Positions 35,830-44,830 of a stretch of DNA of 64,000 nucleotides are shown in pieces. The notes under the pieces are model-generated. The model was not told where the DNA came from. It was given only the letters and a program-made list of their open reading frames with translations, and ran no database searches. Each line of letters starts with the position of its first letter. The stretch's first letter is position 1. Position numbers and translations under genes: made by a program. The DNA comes from Arthrobacter sp. NtRootA1 (GTDB taxonomy: Bacteria; Actinomycetota; Actinomycetes; Actinomycetales; Micrococcaceae): NCBI RefSeq assembly GCF_019976975.1, contig NZ_AP024630.1, forward strand, positions 3,162,001-3,226,000. The letters are read 5' to 3'.

Positions 35830-36516
35830 ATGGAGAACAAGGACCTGCTTGAGGCCATCCGGTCAAAACTTCGATCTGCCGGGGATCCCGAGCGTGCCCG
35901 GGGAGCGCAGGCGTATATGAAGTCGGACATGCCCTCGTGGGGTATCCGGGTGCCAGAGGTGCGAAGAATCGCCAAGGCGGCGGCCAGGCAGTTTCCCATC
36001 TCTTCACCCGGCAGCCTTCGGGAGGCCGTTCATGATTTGTGGCGGAATGCCCAGGCGCGCGAAGAACGATATGCAGCCATTGAGTTGACAGGCCTGCCGA
36101 TGGTCAAGGAAGACCTTGCCATGCTGCCTGTCTATGAGGAAATAATCCGCACCGGCGCCTGGTGGGACCTCGTCGACGGAGTGGCCCACCGTCTCTGTGC
36201 CCTTCTCCTTGCCCATAGGTCCACCATGACGCCTCTTTTGCTGCAATGGTCCACGGACGAGGACATGTGGATCCGAAGGGCGTCCATTACTGCTCAATTG
36301 GCAGCCAAGACGCTGACGGACCCCGGGCTGCTGGCGGCCGTTATCAAACCCAACCTTGCCGACAACGAGTTCTTCATCCGGAAGGCCATCGGATGGGCCT
36401 TGCGGGAGTACAGCAAGACGAACCCCGAGTGGGTCAGGGCATTCGCCGCAGAGAATGCTCCAGCGCTCAGCCCGCTCTCCACACGTGAGGCAGTACGGCT
36501 TCTGTCCTCACATTAA
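35830..36516 (+). CDS. AlkD-like DNA alkylation repair protein
   Basis: A 228-residue HEAT-like repeat protein of the AlkC/AlkD glycosylase family that removes 3- and 7-alkylated purines. Diagnostic stretches are GIRVPEVRRIAKAAARQ near residues 35-52, LWRNAQAREERYAAIEL, TGAWWDLVDGVAHR and WIRRASITAQL. The C-terminal IRKAIGWALREYSKTNPEWVRAF is the most conserved part of the family. The stop codon lies inside a 23-bp tandem duplication (36502-36547). Confidence 0.92.
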   Translation: MENKDLLEAIRSKLRSAGDPERARGAQAYMKSDMPSWGIRVPEVRRIAKAAARQFPISSPGSLREAVHDLWRNAQAREERYAAIELTGLPMVKEDLAMLPVYEEIIRTGAWWDLVDGVAHRLCALLLAHRSTMTPLLLQWSTDEDMWIRRASITAQLAAKTLTDPGLLAAVIKPNLADNEFFIRKAIGWALREYSKTNPEWVRAFAAENAPALSPLSTREAVRLLSSH

Positions 36517-36547
36517 GCATTCGGCTGTCCTCACATTAAGCAGTCGG
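36502..36547. repeat. 23-bp tandem duplication spanning a stop codon
   Basis: Two adjacent copies, 36502-36524 and 36525-36547, differ at one base (CATTCGG versus CAGTCGG at their ends). The first copy contains the last codons and TAA stop of the AlkD-like gene; the second lies in the intergenic gap. Confidence 0.92.
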
Positions 36548-36577
36548 CCAGGAGCCGTCGGGAGACTCAGGCAATCC

Positions 36578-38134
36578 TCAGATGATCGGGCGCAGGCCTG
36601 GTTCGTCGCGCTTGCGGAAAAGGCTTTTCGTCTTCGGATCCACGAAGATCAAGTAGACGGCAAACAGGAGCGCGATGATGGCTGCCGCGTTCCGCGCCAG
36701 GGTCAGGGCAAGGCCGAGATCCTCGCTCTGAAGATAGGGAAACACATCCAGTTGGTCCGAGATGGCGTAGACCATGAAGAACGACACCACGAAGTAGACA
36801 GCCTTCACCTGCCAATCATTGCGTATGCCGGTAACCGCAAATAATGGAATCAACCACACGACGTACCACGACTGGATCATCGGGGCCAACAGGACGATCG
36901 CCGCAAAGGCCAGGGTGAGCCGGCGCATCAGGCGGTCGTGTTCTCCCCGGAAGACCTGCCAGGCGATGGCTCCCACCATTAGCACTTTGCCGGCGTCGTA
37001 AACCCACTTCGCCATGCCCCAGCCGTCAAGTCCAAATACATTGAAGATCGAGGCGACAACCAAGCCGATCAAACCGATGGGCGCATACCAAATCCAGACG
37101 CTCCCGGGGGCAGACAGGCCCTTCACCCACCCAAACCCAAACCCGTTGACCAGGCTCATGGCGTACAGGAGGCCAAAGGTCAGGGCTGCTGTCAGGAACC
37201 AGAAAAGGATCTTACGCGGCCATGACGCACCCTTGCCCGCCCAGAGCAAGCCGATAAAGGGCAGGAAGACCACCGTAATTGGCTTGACCGAAATGGAGAG
37301 TGTCACCAGCACCAAGCCCAGGACCACCCGGCGGGTGGCGCAGTAGTACAGACCTGCCAAGGCCAGCCCGATCATGAGCGCGTCATTGTGGACACTGGCG
37401 ATGAAGTTGGTGAGAAAGAGGGGGTTGGCGGCCGTCAACCATAGTGCACGGTGCGGATTGACACCGTGGAGTTCTGCCAGCTTGGGCACGTAGATGATGC
37501 AGAGTATGACGCCCGCAACTGCCACCAGCCTGAACAGCATGATGCAAGCCTCAGGTTGGACATTGGTCACCCAAACAACGAATTGTTCGATCCAGAGGAA
37601 GAACTGGCCGTAGGGAACGGGAGCTTCCGTCCACATCTTGTCGGCGCCCAATTGGAAGTAGTTCGGGAGGGCGGAAATCCCATTCTCGTAGGGATTCATC
37701 CCCTCAACCATGAGTCTGCCTTGCCCGATGTAGGCGTAAACGTCCCTGCTGAACAGCGGGACAGTGAACATCATGGGCAGTCCCCAGGCCACCACAGCCT
37801 GCAACGTGGCCTTGCGGGCTTGAAGTCCCCAAACCCGGACACGCTGCCCCAGGCGCAGCCAGGCCCGGACCAGCAGCATGCCTCCAACAGCCAGCAGGAC
37901 GATGGACAGCGCGACGCCCACACCTTCGGTGCGCATCCAGATGAAAAGCGGAAGCCGGCGAAGTTCAGACACCGGTGCGAGCCAGCCAACGCCCAGCGAG
38001 CCGAAGACAAGGAACATCGAGCCAATGAAACCGGCGATCAGCGGGGACCTGGCGTTATCCACTTCGTTGGCAGCAGCATCCGCGGGCGGCGCTTCTTTCC
38101 CTGCCTTCTGGGCGGCGGGTACAGGCACCGTCAT
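36578..38134 (-). CDS. mptB: MptB-type polyprenol-phosphomannose alpha-1,6-mannosyltransferase
   Basis: A 518-residue polytopic GT-C fold mannosyltransferase, about 12 hydrophobic segments, that would extend lipomannan cores using polyprenol-phosphomannose on the outer face of the membrane. MptB-like features are the loop FSRDVYAYIGQGRLMVEGMNPYENG (acidic catalytic region), NDALMIGLALAGLYYC and WYVVWLIPLF near the C-terminus. The ATG at 38134 is chosen; an in-frame ATG at 38245 would add 37 polar residues. It is convergent with the AlkD-like gene and divergent from orn. Confidence 0.9.
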   Translation of the reverse strand: MTVPVPAAQKAGKEAPPADAAANEVDNARSPLIAGFIGSMFLVFGSLGVGWLAPVSELRRLPLFIWMRTEGVGVALSIVLLAVGGMLLVRAWLRLGQRVRVWGLQARKATLQAVVAWGLPMMFTVPLFSRDVYAYIGQGRLMVEGMNPYENGISALPNYFQLGADKMWTEAPVPYGQFFLWIEQFVVWVTNVQPEACIMLFRLVAVAGVILCIIYVPKLAELHGVNPHRALWLTAANPLFLTNFIASVHNDALMIGLALAGLYYCATRRVVLGLVLVTLSISVKPITVVFLPFIGLLWAGKGASWPRKILFWFLTAALTFGLLYAMSLVNGFGFGWVKGLSAPGSVWIWYAPIGLIGLVVASIFNVFGLDGWGMAKWVYDAGKVLMVGAIAWQVFRGEHDRLMRRLTLAFAAIVLLAPMIQSWYVVWLIPLFAVTGIRNDWQVKAVYFVVSFFMVYAISDQLDVFPYLQSEDLGLALTLARNAAAIIALLFAVYLIFVDPKTKSLFRKRDEPGLRPII

Positions 38135-38283
38135 GTGGTCTTCATCCAATCGTTTGCCCGTTGCGTTCCGGGACAGAAATCTGAATTTCTGGGGGCTGTC
38201 CACGGCAGGAAGAAAGGACACTGCCGTGCTCAAAAATCCTACCATCGGAGCACTTGGAACCGCCTGAAGGATAGGCTAGGCGC

Positions 38284-38919
38284 GTGCCTATTACTAATGA
38301 ACGCATCGTCTGGATTGACTGCGAAATGACCGGCCTGGACCTCAAGAACGACGCCCTGATCGAGGTTGCGGCGCTCGTGACGGACTCCGAGCTCAACATA
38401 CTGGGCGATGGCGTGGACGTCGTCATCAAGCCCGACGACGCAGCGCTGGAGCAAATGAACGACTTCGTTCGCGACATGCACACGCGCTCCAAACTCCTTG
38501 ACGAACTCCCCCACGGCAAGACGATGGCCGAGGCCGAGGCGCAGGTGCTTGAGTACATCGAGAAGTGGGTTCCGGACCCACGCAAGGCCCCGTTGGGAGG
38601 CAACTCGGTGGGCACGGACAGGATGTTCCTGGCCAGGGACATGCCGAACATTGTGGAGCACCTCCACTATCGCGTCATCGATGTCAGTACCATCAAGGAA
38701 CTCTCGCGCCGCTGGTTCCCGCGGGCCTACTTCCAGTCGCCCGCCAAGCATGGCGGACATCGCGCACTGGGCGACATCAAGGATTCCATCGACGAGCTCC
38801 GCTACTACAGGCAGGCCGTTTTTGTACCCGCCCCTGGGCCCGACACTGCTACCGCCCAGCGCATCTCCAAGGACATCACGGCGACTGCTGAGACTCTGAG
38901 TTCAACAGAAACCATGTGA
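38284..38919 (+). CDS. orn: Oligoribonuclease
   Basis: DEDDh 3'-5' exoribonuclease that clears 2-5 nt RNAs, including pGpG. The 211-residue product has Exo [10 protein letters not shown] (Asp12, Glu14), Exo II with [15 protein letters not shown], and Exo [19 protein letters not shown] (catalytic His and Asp). It starts at a GTG at 38284. It has a C-terminal tail (about 25 residues) longer than E. coli Orn. Its promoter region is shared with mptB. Confidence 0.96.
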   Translation: MPITNERIVWIDCEMTGLDLKNDALIEVAALVTDSELNILGDGVDVVIKPDDAALEQMNDFVRDMHTRSKLLDELPHGKTMAEAEAQVLEYIEKWVPDPRKAPLGGNSVGTDRMFLARDMPNIVEHLHYRVIDVSTIKELSRRWFPRAYFQSPAKHGGHRALGDIKDSIDELRYYRQAVFVPAPGPDTATAQRISKDITATAETLSSTETM

Positions 38920-39052
38920 TCTGCGCCATTTTTGAAGGTTTTTTCGTCGAAACCGGCAAAAGTGGACTTTTCACCCCAAAACAGCAGGTAAGCTATTTGT
39001 CGTTGCCTTCACGGAATGCCGGTCATACGGACTTACCGAAAAAAGGCACATG

Positions 39053-39125
39053 GTGGGCGTAGCTCAGTTGGCAGAGCGCCTGGTTGTGGTCCAGGAGGTC
39101 GCGGGTTCAACCCCCGTCGCTCACC
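39053..39125 (+). tRNA. tRNA-His (GTG)
   Basis: A cloverleaf with acceptor GTGGGCG/CGCTCAC, D-arm GCTC/GAGC, anticodon arm CCTGG-TTGTGGT-CCAGG with anticodon GTG, and T-arm. Base 39052 (G) can serve as the G-1 typical of tRNA-His, pairing with the discriminator C at 39125. A strong terminator follows. Confidence 0.95.
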
Positions 39126-39156
39126 CCGCCGAGATTGGCTTAGAAGCCGGTTTCCA

Positions 39157-39197
39157 CAAAGGCCGCACCGGTTATCCGGTGCGGCCTTTGTTTTGTT
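39157..39197 (+). terminator. Terminator of tRNA-His
   Basis: A 15-bp stem, CAAAGGCCGCACCGG with CCGGTGCGGCCTTTG, TTAT loop, followed by TTTTGTTTTG. It lies between tRNA-His and def. Confidence 0.9.
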
Positions 39198-39222
39198 TTG
39201 GCCCGACCAAGGAAGAGCTGAC

Positions 39223-39795
39223 ATGACCGTCCTCCCTGTGACCATTTGGGGCGAACCCGTTTTGCATCGTCGGGCAAGTGAAGTCGAAGTATTCGATGAC
39301 GATCTCCGAAAACTCATCGCGGACATGTTCGAAACCAATGAAGCCGCGAACGGAGTTGGTCTCGCCGCACCCCAGGTGGGAGTCGGGAAGCGCATCTTTG
39401 TATATAAGTACGCCAACGACGACGACGCCCCGGATCAAGGCGTTCTGGTGAATCCCGTGTTGACGCTCTCAAAGATCTCCGGAGCCCTCCCGGACCCGGA
39501 AGAGCACGTTGAAGGCTGCCTCTCCTTCCCCGGAGAGCACTACCCTCTGCAGCGCGCTGAATGGGCCCGCGTGCAAGGCTTTGACGGTGACGGAAAACCG
39601 GTGGATTTCGAGGCTACAGGCTGGTTCGCTCGAGTCATGCAACACGAGTACGACCATTTGGACGGCAAGCTTTACGTCAACCGCCTTGTGGACCGATATG
39701 CCCGGAAGGCAATGAAGCAGGCCAAGAAGAACGGTTGGGGCGTTCCCGGATTGACATGGATGCCTGGCGTCGACCCCGATCCTTTCGGACACTGA
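39223..39795 (+). CDS. def: Peptide deformylase
   Basis: Metal-dependent removal of N-formyl from new proteins. The 190-residue product has the three family motifs: GVGLAAPQ (44-51), EGCLS with metal-binding Cys99, and HEYDH (141-145) with two metal-binding His and catalytic Glu. The ATG at 39223 follows an AGGAAGAG site; the open frame from 39016 runs through tRNA-His and the terminator and is not coding. The acyltransferase-like gene begins 6 bases after its stop. Confidence 0.96.
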   Translation: MTVLPVTIWGEPVLHRRASEVEVFDDDLRKLIADMFETNEAANGVGLAAPQVGVGKRIFVYKYANDDDAPDQGVLVNPVLTLSKISGALPDPEEHVEGCLSFPGEHYPLQRAEWARVQGFDGDGKPVDFEATGWFARVMQHEYDHLDGKLYVNRLVDRYARKAMKQAKKNGWGVPGLTWMPGVDPDPFGH

Positions 39796-39801
39796 TTTTC
39801 G

Positions 39802-40656
39802 ATGACCCAAGCGCCCCATGCAGAATTGTTCGAGCTCCTGGACATTACCGGCGAGGACGCCATGGAATGCGCCGCGCTCTTGGACGGAAACCCCAGTGGC
39901 AACGTCTTGGAAGCATTGGAGCTGCTGCAGCAACGGCTTGGCACTTTTCCGGCCGACAGTATTTCGGCCGACGCAGTTTCGCCCAGGCAGCCTGGGGAGA
40001 GTGTCTGGGTCGAGGCGCTGCTCCGCTTCGCACCCAGAGTCCACTCATACCATTTGGAACTGGGAATCAGCGCCGACGTGTCAGCAGCCACCCTCGCCGA
40101 CGTGGGGCTCCAGCTCCGCATCAACCGCCGCGTTCATGGACGTTTCGGCCTGGACACGTGGGGCTGGCTGACGTTGCATATGGCAGGGAATCTGTTCCGG
40201 CTCGGCCGGTTGCAATTCCATTTGATCCGGAGCCCGCGTGACGACGGGCCTTCGGGCAACGTGGCGTACGCATCCGATTGGGTCTTGGGTATCCACATTC
40301 CCGAGGACGGAGGCCTCTCCCCCGCCCTGGTAGACGCCAGCTTTGACGAGGCACGTTCGTTCTTTCCGCACTATTTCCCGGACAAGCCAGCCACTGTGGC
40401 CACGTGCGAGTCCTGGATGCTGGATCCCTACCTGGTTAAAAGGCTTCCAAACAGCAACATCGCATCCTTCGCCCGCCGTTTCACACTGGACAGGTGCACC
40501 GATGCGCCCACTGATGCGGTTTATTTCACGTTTCGGCACCGGGGGCTTGAGGGCCTGGACCGGCTACCGCGGGAGACCTCCCTTCAGCGCGTTGTCCTGG
40601 AGAGAATCGACGACGGCGGTACCTGGCAACTGGGACACGGTCACCTGGCACTGTAA
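39802..40656 (+). CDS. Acyltransferase-domain protein (DUF5596/GNAT-C type)
   Basis: A 284-residue protein with a helical N-terminal domain (about 1-90, LFELLDITGEDAMECAALL) and a C-terminal GNAT-like domain. Recognisable parts are GINRRVHGRFGLDTWGW-like LRINRRVHGRFGLDTW, the IHIPEDGGLSPALVDAS segment and FFPHYFPDKPATVATCESWMLDP, all typical of actinobacterial DUF5596/GNAT_C acyltransferases. The acceptor is unknown. It is 6 bases from def and cotranscribed with it. Its 3' end overlaps the convergent HNH gene by 16 bases. Confidence 0.8.
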   Translation: MTQAPHAELFELLDITGEDAMECAALLDGNPSGNVLEALELLQQRLGTFPADSISADAVSPRQPGESVWVEALLRFAPRVHSYHLELGISADVSAATLADVGLQLRINRRVHGRFGLDTWGWLTLHMAGNLFRLGRLQFHLIRSPRDDGPSGNVAYASDWVLGIHIPEDGGLSPALVDASFDEARSFFPHYFPDKPATVATCESWMLDPYLVKRLPNSNIASFARRFTLDRCTDAPTDAVYFTFRHRGLEGLDRLPRETSLQRVVLERIDDGGTWQLGHGHLAL

Positions 40657-41489
40657 ATGGTTTGCTGATCCGGACAGGAAGAGAGGACGCGCATCATGGC
40701 GTCCTTCTCCGCCTGGGTGACCCAGAGCTTGTAGGCTGCCTTGACGGAGATCTGCCGTGCTACGTAGTGACACCGGAAGTTCTTGTTCGGCGGCAGCCAA
40801 GTGGCGGCGTCGCCTGCGCCCTTCTTCACATTCTCGGCGCCATCAGCCGCAATCAGGTTCAACGGATCATTTGCCAGCCTTTGGCGTTGCTGCACCGTTA
40901 ATTGCTTGGCACCCTTCTGCCATGCGTCGGCCAAAGCCACAATGTGGTCGATCTGAACATCAGCGCTGGTGTCCTGACCTCGGCGGAAGGTCACGTGGGC
41001 ACCCGTGTAGGGTTCCTGGAACTCTCCAGTGGCAACCCTGCATGAGGAGCCGCTGGTGAACTCCACGGACGACAGGTCCCTGCGCAAGATGTCGTTCCTG
41101 GTGTCGCATCCGTTTCGATCGGCATCCAGCCATGCCTGGCCGAATGCGGTTCGCTCATAGTCTTCCTGGGATGCCCGTCCCTTAACTTCCAGCTGTGCGA
41201 GTGCCGCGCTTGCCTTCTCCGCGGGAACGGCCTCGATCCCGGCAATGGGTTTCATCCAAGCGGGATTAAAGACCGGCGCATCACTGGGACCGGAGACCCA
41301 TGGCTCGGCTGCGTTGAACTGGCCTGTGGTGAAGAACCAAGACAGGCCTGCCGCGAGGGTTGCGGCTACTAATCCTAGAATGGCCCAAGCTTGGCGTGAT
41401 CGTCTGCGCGCGCGTTTGTAGGCAGACCAGGTGATACTCAAGGGGCTCCGTCCAGTCGGGGTGGGTGGTGTCCTACGAGCGTAGGACAC
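40641..41489 (-). CDS. Membrane-anchored HNH (DUF1524-type) nuclease
   Basis: A 282-residue protein with a basic N-terminus and one hydrophobic segment (about 38-55) acting as signal anchor, so the remainder is extracellular. The nuclease domain has DADRNGCDTRNDILRRDL and VQIDHIVALADAW (His-Asp-His type metal site), LNLIAADGAENVKKG and WLPPNKNFRCHYVARQI, typical of secreted DUF1524/HNH nucleases. It may scavenge external DNA. It overlaps the acyltransferase gene by 16 bases at the 3' end. Confidence 0.9.
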   Translation of the reverse strand: MSYARRTPPTPTGRSPLSITWSAYKRARRRSRQAWAILGLVAATLAAGLSWFFTTGQFNAAEPWVSGPSDAPVFNPAWMKPIAGIEAVPAEKASAALAQLEVKGRASQEDYERTAFGQAWLDADRNGCDTRNDILRRDLSSVEFTSGSSCRVATGEFQEPYTGAHVTFRRGQDTSADVQIDHIVALADAWQKGAKQLTVQQRQRLANDPLNLIAADGAENVKKGAGDAATWLPPNKNFRCHYVARQISVKAAYKLWVTQAEKDAMMRVLSSCPDQQTIYSAR

Positions 41490-41562
41490 GGCACCGACAG
41501 TCAGAGCCGATATTCACAGTGTGTAGGAGAAGTCACACTGCAGTGTGGGGAACTTCCCCGGG

Positions 41563-41772
41563 TTACTGCTCGCGCATAACGCGTTGGAGGTCTTCAGCAG
41601 CCACCTCCAGCAGCGTGCGCAATTGCTGGACGCGCTCGTCGCTGACGTCCCCCGCGGCGTTTGCTGCAATGGCGTGGTCCAGCAGTTTCTGTGCCTGCTT
41701 GTGGTTGGCCCGTGCTACATCCAGCGCATGTTCCAGCGTTGTCTCGTGTTCCAAAGTTGATTCATTTTCCAT
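41563..41772 (-). CDS. Small alpha-helical hypothetical protein
   Basis: A 69-residue frame with ATG at 41772, highly charged and predicted almost fully helical (ALDVARANHKQAQKLLDHAI, VQQLRTLLEVAAEDLQRV). The N-terminus holds a tandem TLEHE/TLEHA. No Shine-Dalgarno is evident. It lies 70 bases after gap on the same strand, where it could be cotranscribed. No family recognised. Confidence 0.5.
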   Translation of the reverse strand: MENESTLEHETTLEHALDVARANHKQAQKLLDHAIAANAAGDVSDERVQQLRTLLEVAAEDLQRVMREQ

Positions 41773-41842
41773 GAACCCATTTTGGTCAGGTTTCCCGGCT
41801 GATACCAGTAACTCAGCCGGGAAACCCGTGAATACTTCCGGC

Positions 41843-43330
41843 TTAGGCGTTCGCTGCCTCAAGCACTGCAATAGGCGCCACGATGTCGCGGGCAGGGAAG
41901 GACGGCGGGTTTACGCCGGCCATTTCCTCCATGACACGGACTACCTGGCAGGAGTAGCCGAATTCGTTGTCGTACCAAACGTAGAGAACGAGGTTCTTGT
42001 CGTTGGAAATAGTGGCCAGGCCATCAACGATGCCTGCCCGGCGGGAACCGACGAAGTCGGTGGAGACAACGTCCGGAGAGTCGATGTAGTCGATCTGCTT
42101 GCGCAACTGCGAGTGCAGCGACATTTCGCGGAGGTAGTCGTTAACCTCATCGCGCGTGGTGCCCTTGGCAAGGTTGAGGTTGAGGATCGCCATGGACACA
42201 TCCGGGGTAGGTACGCGGATCGCGTTGCCGGTGAGCTTGCCCTGGAGTTCCGGAAGCGCCTTGGCAACAGCCTTGGCTGCACCCGTCTCCGTGATAACCA
42301 TGTTCAGGGCCGCCGAACGGCCGCGGCGATCGCCCTTGTGGAAGTTGTCGATCAGGTTTTGGTCGTTCGTGAACGAGTGCACCGTTTCAACGTGGCCGTG
42401 GATGATACCGAATTTGTCGTTGATGGCCTTCAGCACCGGCGTGATGGCGTTGGTTGTGCACGACGCAGCCGTGACGATCTTGTCGTCATCGGAGATGTCG
42501 GACTGGTTGATTCCGTGGACGATGTTCTTCAGATCGCCCTTGCCCGGCGCCGTCAGCAGGACGCGCGCAACACCCTTGCGTTGCAGGTGCTGGGACAGGC
42601 CCTCAGCATCGCGCCAACGCCCGGTGTTGTCCACTACCAGGGCATCCTCGATGCCATAGGCGGTGTAGTCCACGGTTGCGGGGTTGTCGGAGTAGATGAC
42701 CTGGATCTGAACACCGTTGGCGGTGATGGTGTTGGCTTCTTCGTCCACGCGAATGGTTCCTTCAAAGGAACCGTGTACGGAGTCGCGGCGCAGGAGGCTG
42801 GCGCGCTTGACGAGGTCGTTCTCGGCGCCCTTGCGGACGACGATGGCACGCAGCCGCAGGCCATGCCCGCCACCGGCTTTTTCAATCAGGATGCGGGCCA
42901 GGAGGCGGCCGATGCGGCCGAAGCCGTACAGCACGACGTCGGTGCTGGTGCGGTCATCAGCGCCACGCTTTCCGACGATTTCGGCGAGCTCAGACCGCAG
43001 GAACTCATCCAAGGAGGTGCCGTGGCCCTCGACGCGGAACTTCTCCGTGAGACGGGCAATGTCGATCGCAGCCGCGCCGAGTTCCAGCTCAGCAAGCGCG
43101 TTCAACAGGGGTGCAGTTTCTTCGAGCAGGAGCTCGGTGTTGCTCATCCGGCGCGCAAAGCGGTGGGCCTTCAGGATGTTCATGGTCGACTTGTTGATCA
43201 GGCTCCGGCCGTGGATGCTCGTGACCACGTTGTTTTCCCGGTACAACCGGCCGATTACCGGAATCATGGCCTCGGCGAGAGCCTCCCGGCCCATCCACTT
43301 ATCAAGACAAGAATCTGACGTCTGGCTCAC
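41843..43330 (-). CDS. gap: Glyceraldehyde-3-phosphate dehydrogenase, long form with N-terminal extension
   Basis: A 495-residue GAPDH. The catalytic domain follows a ~130-residue helical extension (DKWMGREALAEAM...LLNALAELELG) that ordinary 335-residue GAPDH lacks. Seen in the core are GFGRIGR (136-142), ASCTTNAITP with nucleophile Cys291, VETVHSFTNDQ and the C-terminal WYDNEFGYS. This long class is known in actinobacteria alongside the normal glycolytic enzyme (for instance the corynebacterial GapB/GapX type, thought gluconeogenic). The cofactor (NAD or NADP) was not determined. It stands downstream of rnpB. Confidence 0.92.
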   Translation of the reverse strand: MSQTSDSCLDKWMGREALAEAMIPVIGRLYRENNVVTSIHGRSLINKSTMNILKAHRFARRMSNTELLLEETAPLLNALAELELGAAAIDIARLTEKFRVEGHGTSLDEFLRSELAEIVGKRGADDRTSTDVVLYGFGRIGRLLARILIEKAGGGHGLRLRAIVVRKGAENDLVKRASLLRRDSVHGSFEGTIRVDEEANTITANGVQIQVIYSDNPATVDYTAYGIEDALVVDNTGRWRDAEGLSQHLQRKGVARVLLTAPGKGDLKNIVHGINQSDISDDDKIVTAASCTTNAITPVLKAINDKFGIIHGHVETVHSFTNDQNLIDNFHKGDRRGRSAALNMVITETGAAKAVAKALPELQGKLTGNAIRVPTPDVSMAILNLNLAKGTTRDEVNDYLREMSLHSQLRKQIDYIDSPDVVSTDFVGSRRAGIVDGLATISNDKNLVLYVWYDNEFGYSCQVVRVMEEMAGVNPPSFPARDIVAPIAVLEAANA

Positions 43331-43616
43331 AGAACTACCTTCCTTGGGTCAACCACATACGTCCTCGTATGCAGATGGCGGCCGCCCGGAGTAATCCTGC
43401 GGCACGAGCACTGGCCGGGCTTCGGTCCGCCCACAGCGCCTTGAACGATTGCAAAGAAAAGACCGCCGGCTGCGAACGCAGTCCCGGCGGCAGAACATCT
43501 ACGTTCATAACAAGTCTAAGGCGGAAGGGTGCCCTCTTGGGCGCCCGGGGGCGTGAAATCACTCACATGGCAGTCACAATGGACGTCACATGCCTGGGAC
43601 CTAGTGGCAAATGTGT

Positions 43617-44010
43617 GGATGGGTTGACCGATACGCCGGGTTCTGTCATCCCTTGCCGTTGCCGGCAAAGGAGTGGCGGCCATCCATCTACGAACGCCGT
43701 TGCCGGCGCCCTCCAGCAGCCTACCCGGACACTCGGGCGAGCAGCCCTCAAACGTGTCCTGTCTGGCCTTGCTCCGGGTGGGGTTTACCTAGCCTCCCCG
43801 GTCACCCAGGGAGCTGGTGGTCTCTTACACCACCGTTTCACCCTTACCTGCCGTGTGCTGATGCAAGCATCACCACGCGCAGGCGGTCTGTTTTCTGTGG
43901 CACTGGCCTGCGGGTTACCCCGAGTGGGCGTTACCCACCACCCTGCTCTGCGGAGCCCGGACGTTCCTCGAGCCACTTGCGTGACGCGCGACCGCCTGGT
44001 CAACCCATCC
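43617..44010 (-). ncRNA. rnpB: RNase P RNA (class A)
   Basis: Catalytic RNA removing tRNA 5' leaders. On the minus strand it has GAGGAACGTCCGGGCTCC (core CR-I), GGTAAGGGTGAAACGGTGG, GTAAGAGACCACC (CR-II/III), and the 3' core ACAGAACCCGGCGTATCGGTC. The ends pair as P1: GGATGGGTTGACC (44010-43998) with GGTCAACCCATCC (43629-43617). The total is about 394 bases. The plus-strand region reads as protein frames, but these are shadows. Confidence 0.95.
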
Positions 44011-44064
44011 GCCGTACAGTCTACCGGCGTCGAGGGTTGCCTCCGTCCCCGGTAATATCGTCTG

Positions 44065-44829
44065 GTGCTGATTCTGCTGCCGCCTTCCGAAGGCAAGACC
44101 CCCGCCGTCAAAGGTCCCGCCGTCGAATGGGAGTCGCTCAGCTTTCCGGAGCTCAACCCGTACCGCGCCAAGGTCCTGGACTCGTTGGGCACGGTTAGCG
44201 CGCACGAGGACGCCCTGGCATTGCTTGGCGTCGGCGCCTCGCTGAAGGACGACGTCGAACGTAATACCCGGCTGCATGCGGAACCAGCGGCGCCGGCCCA
44301 CCAGGTCTACTCCGGAGTCCTGTATGACGCGCTCGGCTTTAATTCCATGACGCCGGCCCAACGACGCAAGGCAACCGAATCGATTCTGGTGGTTTCGGCA
44401 TTATGGGGTGCCATCGGTTTTGGTGACCATGTGCCGGCTTACCGGCTGTCCATGGGAACGGCACTGCCCGACGTCGGACGCCTCGCCTCGTTCTGGAAGC
44501 CGAACCTGAATGCGGCCCTCGCCGAACGAGCTGAAGGAGAATTGCTGGTTGATTGCCGCTCCAGCACGTATGCAGCTGCGTGGGCTCCACCAGCACTGCA
44601 AACCGTGACGGTGAATGTTTTCAACGAGGCAAACGGCAAGCGCACCGTGGTCAGCCACTTCGCCAAACACACGCGGGGTGAGTTTGCCAGGCATCTGCTG
44701 ACCAGGCGTGGCAAGGTGCCCGCAACACCTGATCAACTGCTGAAAGCGGCCAAGGAGGTCTGGATGGCGGAACTCGTTTCCGGTACGGCCCGCAAGCCAC
44801 ACGCCCTGAATATCATTCTGGGCAGCTAG
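44065..44829 (+). CDS. yaaA: YaaA family peroxide stress protein (DUF328)
   Basis: A 254-residue protein of the YaaA family, which limits free iron and DNA damage under peroxide stress. The GTG at 44065 gives MLILLPPSEGKT, the diagnostic N-terminus. Further family features are YSGVLYDAL, LWGAIGFGDHVPAYRLSMGT and the C-terminal FAKHTRGEFARHLL. It is divergent from rnpB with a 54-base gap and converges on the zinc-ribbon gene with one base between stops. Confidence 0.9.
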   Translation: MLILLPPSEGKTPAVKGPAVEWESLSFPELNPYRAKVLDSLGTVSAHEDALALLGVGASLKDDVERNTRLHAEPAAPAHQVYSGVLYDALGFNSMTPAQRRKATESILVVSALWGAIGFGDHVPAYRLSMGTALPDVGRLASFWKPNLNAALAERAEGELLVDCRSSTYAAAWAPPALQTVTVNVFNEANGKRTVVSHFAKHTRGEFARHLLTRRGKVPATPDQLLKAAKEVWMAELVSGTARKPHALNIILGS

Positions 44830-44830
44830 G

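Noticed and set aside
39016..39222. Upstream extension of def
   Set aside because: Runs through tRNA-His and its terminator.
41465..43318. 617-codon plus-strand frame
   Set aside because: Antisense to the GAPDH gene and the small gene; no motif.
43611..44198. Protein frames on the plus strand at the RNase P RNA
   Set aside because: The region is rnpB on the minus strand; frames have no motif.
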